Assembly: GCA_900541745.1 (NCBI GenBank)
Contig: UQLA01000005.1
Location: 57,793-121,792, forward strand
DNA from: an uncultured Collinsella sp.
Lineage (GTDB): Bacteria; Actinomycetota; Coriobacteriia; Coriobacteriales; Coriobacteriaceae
Direction: 5' to 3'
Length of the DNA stretch: 64,000 bases
Shown here: positions 48,301 through 57,212 of the stretch, piece by piece
Numbering within the stretch: the stretch's first letter is position 1
Layout of the letters: each line of letters starts with the position of its first letter
The notes under the pieces: model-generated
Database searches by the model: none
What the model was told of the DNA's origin: nothing
Seen by the model: the letters and a program-made list of their open reading frames with translations, nothing else
Program-made: the position numbers and the translations under genes

Positions 48301-50376
48301 TTACTTGGCGCGGCCCTCCTCATAGCGCTCGACCAGTTTGGCCTGAACGTCATAAGGCACCTGCTCGTAGCCTGCGGGCTTCATGGTAAAGTCGCCCGTG
48401 CCGCGCGTGATAGAGCGCAGGCGCGTCGAATAATCCGTCAGCTCGGCCAGCGGCGCCTGAGCGATAACCACGGTATCGCCGCGCTCATCGGTCTCCATGC
48501 CCGTCACGCGACCGCGCGATGCCGAGATGTCACCCATCACGGCGCCGGCATAGCTCTCGGGGATAGTCACCGTGATTTCCTCGATGGGCTCCAGCACCAC
48601 CGGGTCGGCATCGGCGCATGCCTTGCGCAGACCGATGCGAGCCGCCGCGCGGAACGCCATCTCGTTGGAGTCGACGCTATGATACGAACCGTCGTACACA
48701 GCCACGCGAATGCCCGTGAGCGGATAGCCGGCAATGATGCCGTCCTTCATGGTCTCCTGGACGCCCTTGTCCACGGCGGGGATGAGCGAGCGCGGGATGC
48801 GGCCACCCACGACCTCGTCCACAAACTCATAGCCGTCGCTCGTGCCGTCGGGCCCAATGAGCGGCTCCACGCGCAGCCAGCAGTCGCCGTACTGACCGGC
48901 GCCGCCGGTCTGCTTCTTGTGGCGACCCTGGGCGCTTGCCGTGCGGCGGATGGTCTCGCGATACGGAATGCGAATCGGAACGCTTTTGGCCACGACCTTG
49001 GTGCGATCCTCCAAACGGTTGAGCAGGACCGAAACCTGCGCCTCACCCACGGCGGAGATGATAGTCTGGCCCGTCTCCTCGTCGCGGTCGATGCTCATGG
49101 TCGGATCGGCCTTGCAGGCTTTCTCGATAAACGTATAGAGCTTTTCCTCGTCGCCGCGATTCTCGGCCTCGATGGCGATGCGGTACTGCGAGTTGGGGAA
49201 CTTAAACGCCGCAGCCTCGACCTTGCCGGTAATCGAGAGCGTATCGCCCGTCTCGGCAGCCAGCTTAGGTGCCACGATGATGTCGCCGGCATAGGCATGG
49301 CCAACCTCGGTCATGTCGCGGCCGCACATCACATACAGGTGAGCCAGACGGTCGCTCTTGCGCGTGCGGGCGTTAATCAGCTCAAGACCCGGCTCAAGCG
49401 TGCCCGTCAGAACCTTGATAAAGCTGATGCGACCCTGCTGCGGGTCGGCCAGCGTCTTAAACACAAACGCCACCGGACGGTCATCGTCACTCGAGATCTT
49501 AAGCGAATCGCCGTCGATGAGCGGCATCTCGCCGTAGTCCGTCGGCGCCGGGAAGTACGTGGCGATGTCGTCCATCAGCGAGTTGACGCCCTGTTCCTTA
49601 ATGCAATCGCCCGCAAAGACCGGCACAAAGATGCGCTCGGCGATCGCTTTCGACAGCAGGCCTTCGAGCTCCTCCTGCGTCAGCGTCTCCTCGCCTTCCA
49701 AGTACTTCATCATCAGCTCATCGTCAGCCTCGGCCACCAGCTCGCACAGATGGTCATGGGCTTCCTCGGCCTGGGCACGATACTCCTCGGGAATCTCCGA
49801 CTCAACGGCTTCGGTGCCGTTGCAATGGCGCGCCTTCATGCGCACCAGGTCGATGATGCCGTCAAAGTCCTCGCCCTCGCCCCAGGGGAGGGTCACGGCG
49901 CCCAAGCGCGTGCCAAAGCGCTCCTGCAGCAGGTCCATCGTAGTCGCAAAGCTGGCCTCGGGACGCGACAGGCGGTTTACGAACACCGCGCGCGCCAGGC
50001 GCAGGTCCTCGGCGGCGTACCAAAGCTTAACCGTCGTCGGCTGCGGGCCGGCCTCAGCGTCGACCACAAACAGCGCCGTCTCGCAGACGCTCATCGCGGC
50101 AAAGGCGTCGCCGATAAAATCGGGGTAGCACGGGGCATCGAGCACGTTGATGCGGGCGCCCTTCCAATCGATCGGCGCGATGGTCGTCGAGATGGAGAAT
50201 GAACGCTTGACCTCTTCAGGGTCATAGTCGAGCGTGGGCTTGGTGCCGTCGTGGCCACCCAGGCGGGCGGTCTTACCGGAAAGGTGGAGCATGGCCTCGG
50301 CGAGTGAAGTCTTGCCCACCCCGCCTTGGCCTACGAGCACCACGTTCCTTACATTGCCGGTCTTGGGAGCACCCAT
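48301..50376 (-). CDS. EF-G-like translational GTPase (EF-G2 type)
   Basis: This 691-residue protein has the five-domain EF-G layout but departs from true EF-G in the GTPase motifs. G1 is GQGGVGKTSL. G3 reads VLDAPCYPDF, where EF-G has DTPGH. The G4 NKxD motif reads VNRLSRPE. Domain IV keeps GGAGQYGDCWLRVEP and PLTGIRVAVYDGSYHSVDS, and domain V keeps ISASRGRVTGME. This is the EF-G-like branch common in Actinobacteria and some anaerobes, distinct from fusA; its function is not settled. The ATG at 50376 follows AGGAGGTCATC. It is convergent with the nuclease gene and has no ribosomal-protein neighbours. Confidence 0.93.
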   Translation of the reverse strand: MGAPKTGNVRNVVLVGQGGVGKTSLAEAMLHLSGKTARLGGHDGTKPTLDYDPEEVKRSFSISTTIAPIDWKGARINVLDAPCYPDFIGDAFAAMSVCETALFVVDAEAGPQPTTVKLWYAAEDLRLARAVFVNRLSRPEASFATTMDLLQERFGTRLGAVTLPWGEGEDFDGIIDLVRMKARHCNGTEAVESEIPEEYRAQAEEAHDHLCELVAEADDELMMKYLEGEETLTQEELEGLLSKAIAERIFVPVFAGDCIKEQGVNSLMDDIATYFPAPTDYGEMPLIDGDSLKISSDDDRPVAFVFKTLADPQQGRISFIKVLTGTLEPGLELINARTRKSDRLAHLYVMCGRDMTEVGHAYAGDIIVAPKLAAETGDTLSITGKVEAAAFKFPNSQYRIAIEAENRGDEEKLYTFIEKACKADPTMSIDRDEETGQTIISAVGEAQVSVLLNRLEDRTKVVAKSVPIRIPYRETIRRTASAQGRHKKQTGGAGQYGDCWLRVEPLIGPDGTSDGYEFVDEVVGGRIPRSLIPAVDKGVQETMKDGIIAGYPLTGIRVAVYDGSYHSVDSNEMAFRAAARIGLRKACADADPVVLEPIEEITVTIPESYAGAVMGDISASRGRVTGMETDERGDTVVIAQAPLAELTDYSTRLRSITRGTGDFTMKPAGYEQVPYDVQAKLVERYEEGRAK

Positions 50377-50612
50377 GATGACCTCCTTGCGGGGCCGCGC
50401 GCAATGCGCGACGCCAACGGGGAGAGTTCGCGGTCGATGCCGTCCCGGGAGCAGCATGGTCGGCAGCCGAGCCGACTCACCCTCCAAATGTCCTATGCCA
50501 CCACCCTACCCTCACAGGCGACTGTCCATGCACACCTTTCGGCGCGCGTATGAATACAGGCGGCGAGAGGAAGGGGAACGCATGCGAGGCGATTATTGAA
50601 CCCCGCGGATGC
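50377..50612. other. Upstream region of the EF-G-like gene
   Basis: Apart from the strong ribosome site at its left end and the glnQ-like operon terminator at its right end, I see no clear promoter, repeat or RNA motif here. A long frame upstream of the EF-G-like start is not supported by a site. Confidence 0.5.
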
Positions 50613-50648
50613 AAAAACCGCCGCAGATCATAAGACCTGCGGCGGTTT
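50613..50648 (-). terminator. Terminator of the amino-acid ABC importer operon
   Basis: AAACCGCCGCAG pairs with CTGCGGCGGTTT around ATCATAAGAC. On the minus strand TTTTTGC follows. Confidence 0.92.
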
Positions 50649-50681
50649 CGCCTCAATAAACAGTTGAGTAAATAGCTGAGC

Positions 50682-51446
50682 CTATCCCTCGATACGGCTC
50701 AAGAACTCGCGGGTACGCTGCTCGCGCGGATGGTCGATGACCTGCTCGGCGGGACCCTCCTCTACAATGCGGCCGCCATCCATAAAGACCACGCGGTCGG
50801 CAACGTCGCGGGCAAACTGCATCGCGTGCGTCACGATCACCATCGTCATATTCTGCGCGGCCAGATCCTTGATGACGTGCAGAACCTCGGCCGTCAGCTC
50901 CGGATCGAGCGCCGAGGTCGGCTCATCAAAGAATAAGATTTCCGGGTCGAGCGCCAGGGCGCGGGCAATACTCACGCGCTGCTGCTGACCGCCCGAAAGC
51001 TCGCAGGGCACCTTGTTCTCGTTACCCGTAAGCCCCATCTGTGCAATAAGCTCGTGCGCGCGGGCCTCCGCCTGCTCGCGCGGGCGCTTAAGCACGCGGA
51101 TCGGTGCATCGGTGATGTTTTTCATCACGGTATAGTGCGGGAACAGATTGTAGTTCTGAAACACCAAACCAAACCGCGAGCGCGCCTGTTTAGGTACATC
51201 GCCCTTTGCGTACACCGCGCCCGAACTCGCATCCGTCGCGACGGCAAGGTCGCCAAACGAGAGCGAGCCACCGTCGAGCGTCTCGAGCAGCGTGGCACAG
51301 CGCAGCAGCGTGGACTTACCGCCGCCCGAAGGCCCGATAATCGCCACGACCTCGCCACGCTTAACCTCGAGTGAGATATCCTTGAGTACCTCATTGCCGC
51401 CAAACGCCTTACGCGCGTTCGATATATTCATTACCGAATTAATCAT
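50682..51446 (-). CDS. Polar amino-acid ABC importer ATPase
   Basis: This 254-residue ATPase energises the permease encoded just before it. Walker A is GPSGGGKSTLLRC, the signature is ELSGGQQQRVSIARAL, Walker B is ILFFDEPTSALDPE and the switch His is in VIVTHAMQFARDV. The pattern is that of the GlnQ/HisP group. An insertion near residue 65 (DLAVATDASSGAVYAKGDVP) is a little longer than usual. The ATG at 51446 overlaps the permease stop (ATGATTAA), and no independent ribosome site is visible, so translation is coupled. It ends the three-gene operon at a strong terminator. Confidence 0.94.
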   Translation of the reverse strand: MINSVMNISNARKAFGGNEVLKDISLEVKRGEVVAIIGPSGGGKSTLLRCATLLETLDGGSLSFGDLAVATDASSGAVYAKGDVPKQARSRFGLVFQNYNLFPHYTVMKNITDAPIRVLKRPREQAEARAHELIAQMGLTGNENKVPCELSGGQQQRVSIARALALDPEILFFDEPTSALDPELTAEVLHVIKDLAAQNMTMVIVTHAMQFARDVADRVVFMDGGRIVEEGPAEQVIDHPREQRTREFLSRIEG

Positions 51447-52092
51447 GGTAGTAATCCAATTTTTTCTCGGCAGCACCCAACAGCATCTCGACCACAAAGT
51501 TAAAGACCCAGTAGATCAGTGCCGCGATTGCAAACGGCACCATGCTCACCTGCGAGGCGACCAGCGCCTTGGCCGTCGAGAACATCTCGCCCACGCCGAT
51601 GGCGAACGCTAGCGACGTGTCCTTGACCAGCGTGATGATCTCGTTGCCCATCGCCGGCAAAATGCGCTTGGCGACCTGCGGCATCACGATATACAGAAAC
51701 GTCTGCATGCGCGAGTAGCCCAGCACCTCGGCTGCCTCGTATTGACCGCGCGGAATGGACTGCAGGCCCGAGCGATAGATCTCGGCAAAGTAACCGGCGT
51801 AGTTGATGATGAACGCCACGACGCACGCCGTCCACTTGGAATCGGGCGTGAGCGAAATGCCAAACACGTAGTACGGGGCAAAGTAGATGGCGAACATCTG
51901 TAGCATGAGCGGCGTGCCACGCATCACCGAAATATAGATACGCGCGATCCAGCGAAGCGGCGCAATTTTGCTCATGCGCATGAACGCCACGGGGATTCCC
52001 AGCGGAATCGACCCGAGCAGCGTCAGCACAAACAGCTGCAAGCTGACCAAGAATCCCTGGCCAAGCATCTGCATCATGACCTGAATAGACAA
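51439..52092 (-). CDS. Polar amino-acid ABC importer permease
   Basis: This 217-residue HisM/GlnP-type permease has about five membrane helices. The cytoplasmic EAA loop reads EVLGYSRMQTFLYIVMPQVA and contacts the ATPase. SVMRGTPLMLQMFAIYF and GQYEAAEVLG are family-typical. I chose the TTG at 52092 because GAGAGC lies six nt before it; ATG codons at residues 6 and 7 have no site and would shorten the first helix, while the frame start at 52131 adds a Cys-rich non-conserved piece. It follows the substrate-binding protein gene across a large hairpin and overlaps the ATPase gene. Confidence 0.92.
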   Translation of the reverse strand: MSIQVMMQMLGQGFLVSLQLFVLTLLGSIPLGIPVAFMRMSKIAPLRWIARIYISVMRGTPLMLQMFAIYFAPYYVFGISLTPDSKWTACVVAFIINYAGYFAEIYRSGLQSIPRGQYEAAEVLGYSRMQTFLYIVMPQVAKRILPAMGNEIITLVKDTSLAFAIGVGEMFSTAKALVASQVSMVPFAIAALIYWVFNFVVEMLLGAAEKKLDYYHD

Positions 52093-52139
52093 CCCAAGCT
52101 CTCTTTCACAACAACAGAACAGCGAACCCAATGTTAAAG

Positions 52140-52241
52140 CGGGTTTTCCAAGTGCCCGAGTTTGCCGTGAAAGAGGAGCGCCGCGTACTAAATGTACGCT
52201 AGCGACGGTTTGAACGGCAAAATCGGGTGCCTGGGAAAGCC
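52140..52241. repeat. Intercistronic long hairpin inside the importer operon
   Basis: TTTCCA, CCGA and TTTGCCGT on the left (52145-52168) pair with ACGGCAAA, CGGG and GGGAAA on the right (52214-52238). An inner GCGTAC-TAAAT-GTACGC hairpin (52183-52199) lies inside unpaired flanks. It sits between the binding-protein stop and the permease start, where such hairpins often protect the upstream mRNA and so raise binding-protein yield. Confidence 0.75.
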
Positions 52242-52242
52242 A

Positions 52243-53103
52243 CTATTTCAAAACCCAGTTGTCGAAGGATAGACCGTAGCTTGCGTACTTGTCGCACAGG
52301 TCCTTGACCGTGCCGTCCTCGTAGAGCGCCTTGAGCGACTCGGTCACGGCATCGGCGGACTTGGTGTCGCCCTTCTTAAAGCCAACGGCGTAGTGCTCGC
52401 TAGACAGCGGCTTATCAAGCTGCGTATATGCATCGGGCTTGGCGGCAAGCTGATATTGAGCGATCGAGAGGTCACAGGCAACGGCATCGACCGCGCCACT
52501 CTCGAGCTGCATAAAGGCCGTGTTGTACTCGCCGATGGTGTCGAGCGTGGCAAACGTTGCCGCCAAATCCTTCTGGTCGCCCTCGAGCACATCCTGCGCC
52601 GCGGAATCGGTCTGGGTAATCACGGTCTTGCCGGCAAGATCGTCCCAGCTCTTGATACCCGCGTCCTTCTTGACCACGAGCACCTGCTCGTTGAGCATGT
52701 ACGGCTCGGAGAACGTGTAGTCGTCCTCGCGGCCCTCCATGGTAAAGCCGTTCCAGATGCAGTTGATGGCACCCGAGTTGAGCAGCGTGTCCTTGGCATC
52801 CCAGTCGATAGCCTCATACTCAACGTCCCAACCCTGCTTGTCGGCAACGGCCTTGGCAAGGTCGAGGTCAAAGCCGGTGTACTCGCCATCGTCGCCCACA
52901 AAGCCATACGGAGGATAGGACTTGTCAAAGCCCACCACGAGCTTCTTGGACTCGGCGGCGCCCTTCACGTCCTTGGCTGCGGCAGAGCCAGCAGCGGAGC
53001 CCTTGCCGGCACCACCGCCGCAGCCTACCAGGCCAAGGCCAAGCACCGTGGCAAGCGAACCGGCTAGACCAACAAACTGACGACGAGACATATCGGTATT
53101 CAT
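52243..53103 (-). CDS. Amino-acid ABC importer substrate-binding lipoprotein
   Basis: This 286-residue protein has the N-terminus MNTDMSRRQFVGLAGSLATV with a twin-Arg pair and a lipobox LGLVGC, so it should be exported and lipid-anchored. The mature part matches the SBP_bac_3 fold: FDKSYPPYGFVGDDGEYTGFDLDLAKAVADKQG, then WNGFTMEGREDDYTFSEPYM and GKTVITQTDSAAQDVL. The hydrophobic and acidic ligand patterns do not single out one amino acid; cystine or polar amino acids are possible. AAGGGGGAATACC precedes the ATG at 53103. It is the first gene of the importer operon. The 92 nt just upstream are AT-rich and probably hold the promoter. Confidence 0.93.
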   Translation of the reverse strand: MNTDMSRRQFVGLAGSLATVLGLGLVGCGGGAGKGSAAGSAAAKDVKGAAESKKLVVGFDKSYPPYGFVGDDGEYTGFDLDLAKAVADKQGWDVEYEAIDWDAKDTLLNSGAINCIWNGFTMEGREDDYTFSEPYMLNEQVLVVKKDAGIKSWDDLAGKTVITQTDSAAQDVLEGDQKDLAATFATLDTIGEYNTAFMQLESGAVDAVACDLSIAQYQLAAKPDAYTQLDKPLSSEHYAVGFKKGDTKSADAVTESLKALYEDGTVKDLCDKYASYGLSFDNWVLK

Positions 53104-53194
53104 GGTATTCCCCCTTGATGGCACTTTAGTTAGGTAAAGTGAGTCATGTAACGTTCAGAATCATACACTCTACCTTGATAAAGTACAAGGGAGG

Positions 53195-53345
53195 GTTTGC
53201 CCGGCGTGGGCGGGGAGCGGCGCGTAATTAAGTTTCCTGCTCTACAGTCCTGCGCAAGACGGAAAGCACATTAAGTGCTTTCCTTTGCGTGCGGAACTCG
53301 CGATAAACTTAATTACGCGCCGCTCCCCGCCCACGCCGGGCAAAC
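53195..53345 (+). repeat. Covarying-stem hairpin element, copy C
   Basis: A perfect 41-bp outer stem (53195-53235 with 53305-53345) encloses a 69-nt core. The core is identical to that of copy B except for four base pairs in the inner stem, now GGAAAGCAC with GTGCTTTCC around ATTAA. The outer stem differs from copies A and B, but all three end outward in a CGTYTG-n-CCGG-like sequence. It lies between the importer operon and rlmD, in the divergent gap. Confidence 0.92.
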
Positions 53346-53452
53346 GTCGTTGGACTTATCGCTGACAGGAAATGGGCGCTTGCATATCGTCCGCTAGCTT
53401 GGCACGGTACAATGCTTGCAGCTTTCAATTTGTAAATTAGTGGGGTTAATTC

Positions 53453-54901
53453 ATGGCAGAATCTCGTGCGGAGCGTAGGGCTCGTCGTGCTTTGGTGGAG
53501 GCGGCTGAGGGGTCGAAGGAGGAGAAATCTTCTACGAAATCCAAGTCTTCTAAAGCTGCAAAAAGCAAGTCGGCCAAGAGCAAGGCTAAGGCCAAGCGCT
53601 CTGGCTCTCGTCAGGGTGGAGATAAGGCGTCTCACGTTCGTTCCAAGGGCTCGCGCAAGGATTCGGCTCAGCCTGCTCGTAAAACTGTGGACCCCAAGTC
53701 TCCCTGTTCGATCATGAAATCTTGCGGTGGGTGCACGGCGCTCAATCGTCCTTATAAGAAGCAGTTGGCGGCCAAGCAGGCTGCTATGGAGGAGCTTTTT
53801 GCTTCGCTTTGTGAGCGTGAGGGTATCGCCGTTGATCCTATTCGCGGTATGGGCGTCACCCTGGGTGACCCGGGTAAATATCCTGCGCCGCGTGGCTTTC
53901 GTCATAAGGCCGCCACTCCCTTTGCTCCCGGTAAGGAGGGCGCTGTCCGTTGCGGTTTCTTTGAGCGCGGCACGCACAGAATCGTTGCCGTACCCGAGTG
54001 TCCTGTCGAGGCGCCAGGTGCCCGTCAGATTCTCAACGGCATCGCACGCGAAGCTGAGCGGCTGCATATTCCCGCGTTTAATGAGGACAAGCATCTTGGT
54101 CTGCTTCGCTATGCCGTCGTCCGCTGCGGTTGGCGTACCGACCAAGTCATGGTTACGCTCGTGACCGCCCAGCGCGACTTACCGCATGCGCAGGAGTTCT
54201 TTGAGGCCGTCGCGGCGCTCGATCCGCATATCGTCACCGTTGCCCAAAATATCAATGGCCGTCCCGGTAACGCCATCTTGGGCGAGGAGACTCGTATCGT
54301 CTATGGCGCCGAGTGCATGCGCGACCAGTTGCTCAGTTGCGAATTCGATATCTCCCCTACCGCGTTCTATCAGACCAATCCGCAGCAGACCGAACTGCTC
54401 TATCAGCTCGCCATTGACGGCATGGATCTGCAGCAGGGTGACATTCTTATGGACGCGTACTGCGGCAGCGGCACCATCGGTCTGTGCGCCGCGAAGGATG
54501 CCCAGGACAGAGGTGTCGGCATTATGCTGCTCGGCGTGGAGCGCAACCCGGCGGGCATTGCCGACGCACGTCGCAATGCCGAACTCAACGGCCTCACCCG
54601 CAGCGCTTGGTTTATGGCCGACGACGCCACCGACTACATCCTAGATGCCGCCGATAACAGCGAGCGCGTCGACGTCCTTTCCATCGACCCGCCGCGCGCC
54701 GGCTCTACCCCCGAGTTCCTCGAGGCCGCCTGCGCACTTAAGCCGCGCCGCATCACTTATATCAGCTGCAACCCCGTGACCCAAGAGCGCGACCTGCACC
54801 ACCTCCTCGACGGAGGCTATCGCCTGCTCAAGATCACGCCGGTCGACATGTTCCCCCATACCGACCACACCGAGACTGTCGCGGTCCTCGAGTGCCGCTA
54901 A
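53453..54901 (+). CDS. rlmD: 23S rRNA (uracil-C5)-methyltransferase, RlmD/RumA type
   Basis: This 482-residue SAM enzyme methylates a uracil of 23S rRNA. The [4Fe-4S] cysteines are in PCSIMKSCGGC (residues about 84-93), with a fourth in VAVPECPVEAP. The catalytic domain shows FYQTNPQQTELLY, MDAYCGSGTIGLCAA (SAM loop), SIDPPRAGS and YISCNPVTQ with the catalytic Cys. A Lys/Ser-rich N-terminal extension of about 80 residues replaces a typical TRAM start and may bind rRNA. The first third uses T-ending codons (CGT, GCT) more than the rest. The ribosome site is weak. In E. coli the target is U1939; the precise site here is inferred. Confidence 0.9.
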   Translation: MAESRAERRARRALVEAAEGSKEEKSSTKSKSSKAAKSKSAKSKAKAKRSGSRQGGDKASHVRSKGSRKDSAQPARKTVDPKSPCSIMKSCGGCTALNRPYKKQLAAKQAAMEELFASLCEREGIAVDPIRGMGVTLGDPGKYPAPRGFRHKAATPFAPGKEGAVRCGFFERGTHRIVAVPECPVEAPGARQILNGIAREAERLHIPAFNEDKHLGLLRYAVVRCGWRTDQVMVTLVTAQRDLPHAQEFFEAVAALDPHIVTVAQNINGRPGNAILGEETRIVYGAECMRDQLLSCEFDISPTAFYQTNPQQTELLYQLAIDGMDLQQGDILMDAYCGSGTIGLCAAKDAQDRGVGIMLLGVERNPAGIADARRNAELNGLTRSAWFMADDATDYILDAADNSERVDVLSIDPPRAGSTPEFLEAACALKPRRITYISCNPVTQERDLHHLLDGGYRLLKITPVDMFPHTDHTETVAVLECR

Positions 54902-54930
54902 TCCACCCCGGTAGATTTTTGGGACAAGAA

Positions 54931-54962
54931 GGGGGCGGCCCGTCTGGACCGCCCCCTTTCGT
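54931..54962 (+). terminator. Terminator of rlmD
   Basis: GGGGGCGG pairs with CCGCCCCC, followed by TTTCGTT. It lies between convergent rlmD and the PHP gene. Confidence 0.85.
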
Positions 54963-54979
54963 TGAACATATGAGTCTCG

Positions 54980-55801
54980 TTACATCCCCTTGCGCAGGTC
55001 GCACACGCCGGCTGCCGCCATTTCGCGCAGCAGCGTCTCGCGATCGCGCGTCACGATCAGATCCAACGGGAAGTGAATCTCGTCGAGCATCTTGCGGGCA
55101 TGATCGAGCTTGCCAATGGCCATACCAATGTGCGCATCAGTCGACACGCCAATGCCCACGCCCAGCTCGGCGCAACGCTCGGCAATCTTGCGGCATACGG
55201 CCCAATGCTCAGTGTCGGCACCGTGCTCAAGACTATGGTTATTGATCTCGATAATCTTGTGCTTGGCCTTGGCCGCCAGCAGCACCTCATCGATATCGAA
55301 CGGCACGCCCGAACGACCCGTATGCCCAAGCATGAACACCTTGGGGTGCTCCAAGGCATTGATATACATCTCGGTCGTTTGAGCCAGCGTCGCGCCCTCG
55401 GCAAACTGCGGATTATGCACGCTTGCCACCAAATAATCCAAATTGCGCGTCACCAAATCGAACAGCGAATGCTGGTGACTGTACGAATCACCGGCAATAT
55501 CGAACGAAACGGGAATGTCCTCGCCAAACAAGCTTCCGTCCAGCGAAACGATATCGGCCTCGGCGCCGCGAAGCACCAGCACGCCGCTCCAAATGCGCGG
55601 CCAGATATCCTGGTTAATAAAGAACTGGAAACTGCGCAGGTCGTTGGGGCAAGCCGTAACCATCGAGCTCAGATGGTCGGCAGATCCGAGCACCTGCAGG
55701 CCACGTTCCGCCGCCCAGTACACATTCTCCTCAATGGTTGAATACGCATGCGCGGAGAACAACGTATGAGTATGAATATCACAAGAAAGAAGGTAGGGCA
55801 T
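54980..55801 (-). CDS. PHP-domain phosphatase
   Basis: This 273-residue protein starts MPYLLSCDIHTHTLFSAHAY, the HxHT motif of PHP metal-dependent phosphoesterases. Further metal ligands are in GSADHLSSM, GAEADIVS, VASVHNPQFA, FMLGHTGRSG and VSTDAHIGMAIG. It resembles YcdX-type or histidinol-phosphatase-like PHP proteins, which act on small phosphomonoesters. There is no his gene nearby, so the histidine role is not supported. The ATG at 55801 follows AAGGAGACCTG; the frame start at 55945 lies in non-conserved sequence. The gene is upstream of the aminotransferase in map order but on the same strand, downstream of it in transcription. Confidence 0.88.
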   Translation of the reverse strand: MPYLLSCDIHTHTLFSAHAYSTIEENVYWAAERGLQVLGSADHLSSMVTACPNDLRSFQFFINQDIWPRIWSGVLVLRGAEADIVSLDGSLFGEDIPVSFDIAGDSYSHQHSLFDLVTRNLDYLVASVHNPQFAEGATLAQTTEMYINALEHPKVFMLGHTGRSGVPFDIDEVLLAAKAKHKIIEINNHSLEHGADTEHWAVCRKIAERCAELGVGIGVSTDAHIGMAIGKLDHARKMLDEIHFPLDLIVTRDRETLLREMAAAGVCDLRKGM

Positions 55802-55960
55802 CAGGTCTCCTTGTCCAGTATGGCCGTCGCGTATATTCATTGTACGCATAGCATTCGATGGTCGTAAAACCGCTCCATCCCAACGACACAACGTCCATGA
55901 CAACGGGGTCTGGCTTAGCACCAAACCCCGTTTCACGTAAAACATTGTAAGCAGAGCGCT

Positions 55961-57151
55961 TTACTTTTGACGATACTCGTCGGCCAGCTGCTTCCAGGCG
56001 GGCAGCGAGTTGACGATAGTCTCGTAGCTCACACAGTAGCCCAAGCGGAACCAGCCCGGCATGCCGAAGCTGTCCGAGGGCACTGCGAGCAGTTCGTACT
56101 TCTTCGCGCGCTCGCAGAAGGCGTTCGCATCGGGCTCCAGCGCTTTCACCCATAGGTAGAACGCGCCATCCGGCTCAACATAGGTGTAGCCGTACTCCGC
56201 TAGCGCATCGGTAAGCGCCGTGCGGTTGCGTGCATAGGCCTCAACGTCACTCGGCTCATCGATGCAATCGATAATCACGCGCTGGAAGAGCGCCGGTGCG
56301 CATACAAAACCCAGCGTACGGGCAGCACCCGCAACAGCCGGCATCAGACGCGCAGCCTGTGGATTGGTGTTGGGAACCAAGATCCAGCCCACGCGCTCGC
56401 CAGGTAGCGACAGCGACTTAGAATACGAGTAGCACACCACGGTGTTCTCGTAGATCGAGGGCACCCAAGGCACCTCGGCACCGTACACGATCTCGCGGTA
56501 CGGCTCATCCGAGATGAGCATAATCGGATTCTCGGGATCGCGCTGAGCGTTGGCTTCACGCAAAACATTGGCCAGTCGCGTCAGCGTGTCGCGCGTATAT
56601 ACGGCACCGGTCGGGTTGTTGGGTGAGTCGATAATGACGGCCGCCGTCTTATCGCTGATCGCCTTGAGCACGTTATCCACGCTCAGCTGGAACGTGTCTT
56701 CATCGGCAGGCGCCTCGACACACGTGCAGCCGGCCTTCTCAATCCACACGCGATACTCCGGAAAGTACGGGGCGATAACAATAACCTCGTCGCCCGGGTT
56801 CGTAACGGCGTTGAGCGTACAGGTGAGCGAAGCCGCGGCGCCCACCGTCATAAAGACGTCCTTGCCCTCATAGCTCGTGCCAAAGCGGCGGTTGAGCGAT
56901 TCGGCGACGGCTGCTCGACATTGCGGCAGGCCCGGCGCGGGAGTGTAGCCGTGCAACTGGTCACTCGGCAGCTCCAGGGCCTTCTTAATGGACTCAGCCA
57001 CAGCAGCGGGCGCCGGAACACTCGGGTTGCCCAGAGAAAAATCGAATACGTTCTCCGCACCGATCTGTGCCTTGCGCACAAGGCCATAGCTAAAAATCTC
57101 GCGGATGATAGAGCTCTCTGCACCGCGAGCATACATGGTTTCGTTGATCAT
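55961..57151 (-). CDS. PLP-dependent aminotransferase, class I/II
   Basis: This 396-residue fold-type I aminotransferase begins MINETMYARGAESSIIREIF. Seen features are FDFSLGNPSVPAP, GYTPAPGLPQCRAAVAESL, the DSPNNPTG loop, SDEPYREIVY and the PLP lysine in YSYSKSLSLPGERVGW, with RLGYC near the C-terminus for the substrate carboxylate. It fits the AspB-like group that uses aspartate or aromatic and branched amino acids. The ATG at 57151 has AAAGGGG; the frame start at 57250 overlaps a REP hairpin and is not used. A pyridoxal enzyme beside a PHP phosphatase might suggest histidinol-phosphate chemistry, but other his genes are missing. Confidence 0.92.
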   Translation of the reverse strand: MINETMYARGAESSIIREIFSYGLVRKAQIGAENVFDFSLGNPSVPAPAAVAESIKKALELPSDQLHGYTPAPGLPQCRAAVAESLNRRFGTSYEGKDVFMTVGAAASLTCTLNAVTNPGDEVIVIAPYFPEYRVWIEKAGCTCVEAPADEDTFQLSVDNVLKAISDKTAAVIIDSPNNPTGAVYTRDTLTRLANVLREANAQRDPENPIMLISDEPYREIVYGAEVPWVPSIYENTVVCYSYSKSLSLPGERVGWILVPNTNPQAARLMPAVAGAARTLGFVCAPALFQRVIIDCIDEPSDVEAYARNRTALTDALAEYGYTYVEPDGAFYLWVKALEPDANAFCERAKKYELLAVPSDSFGMPGWFRLGYCVSYETIVNSLPAWKQLADEYRQK

Positions 57152-57212
57152 CTGTTCCCCTTTCGCATAGGCGCTATTGTACGCTTTAGTCGGGCAAAGC
57201 GCCGCAGCAATG

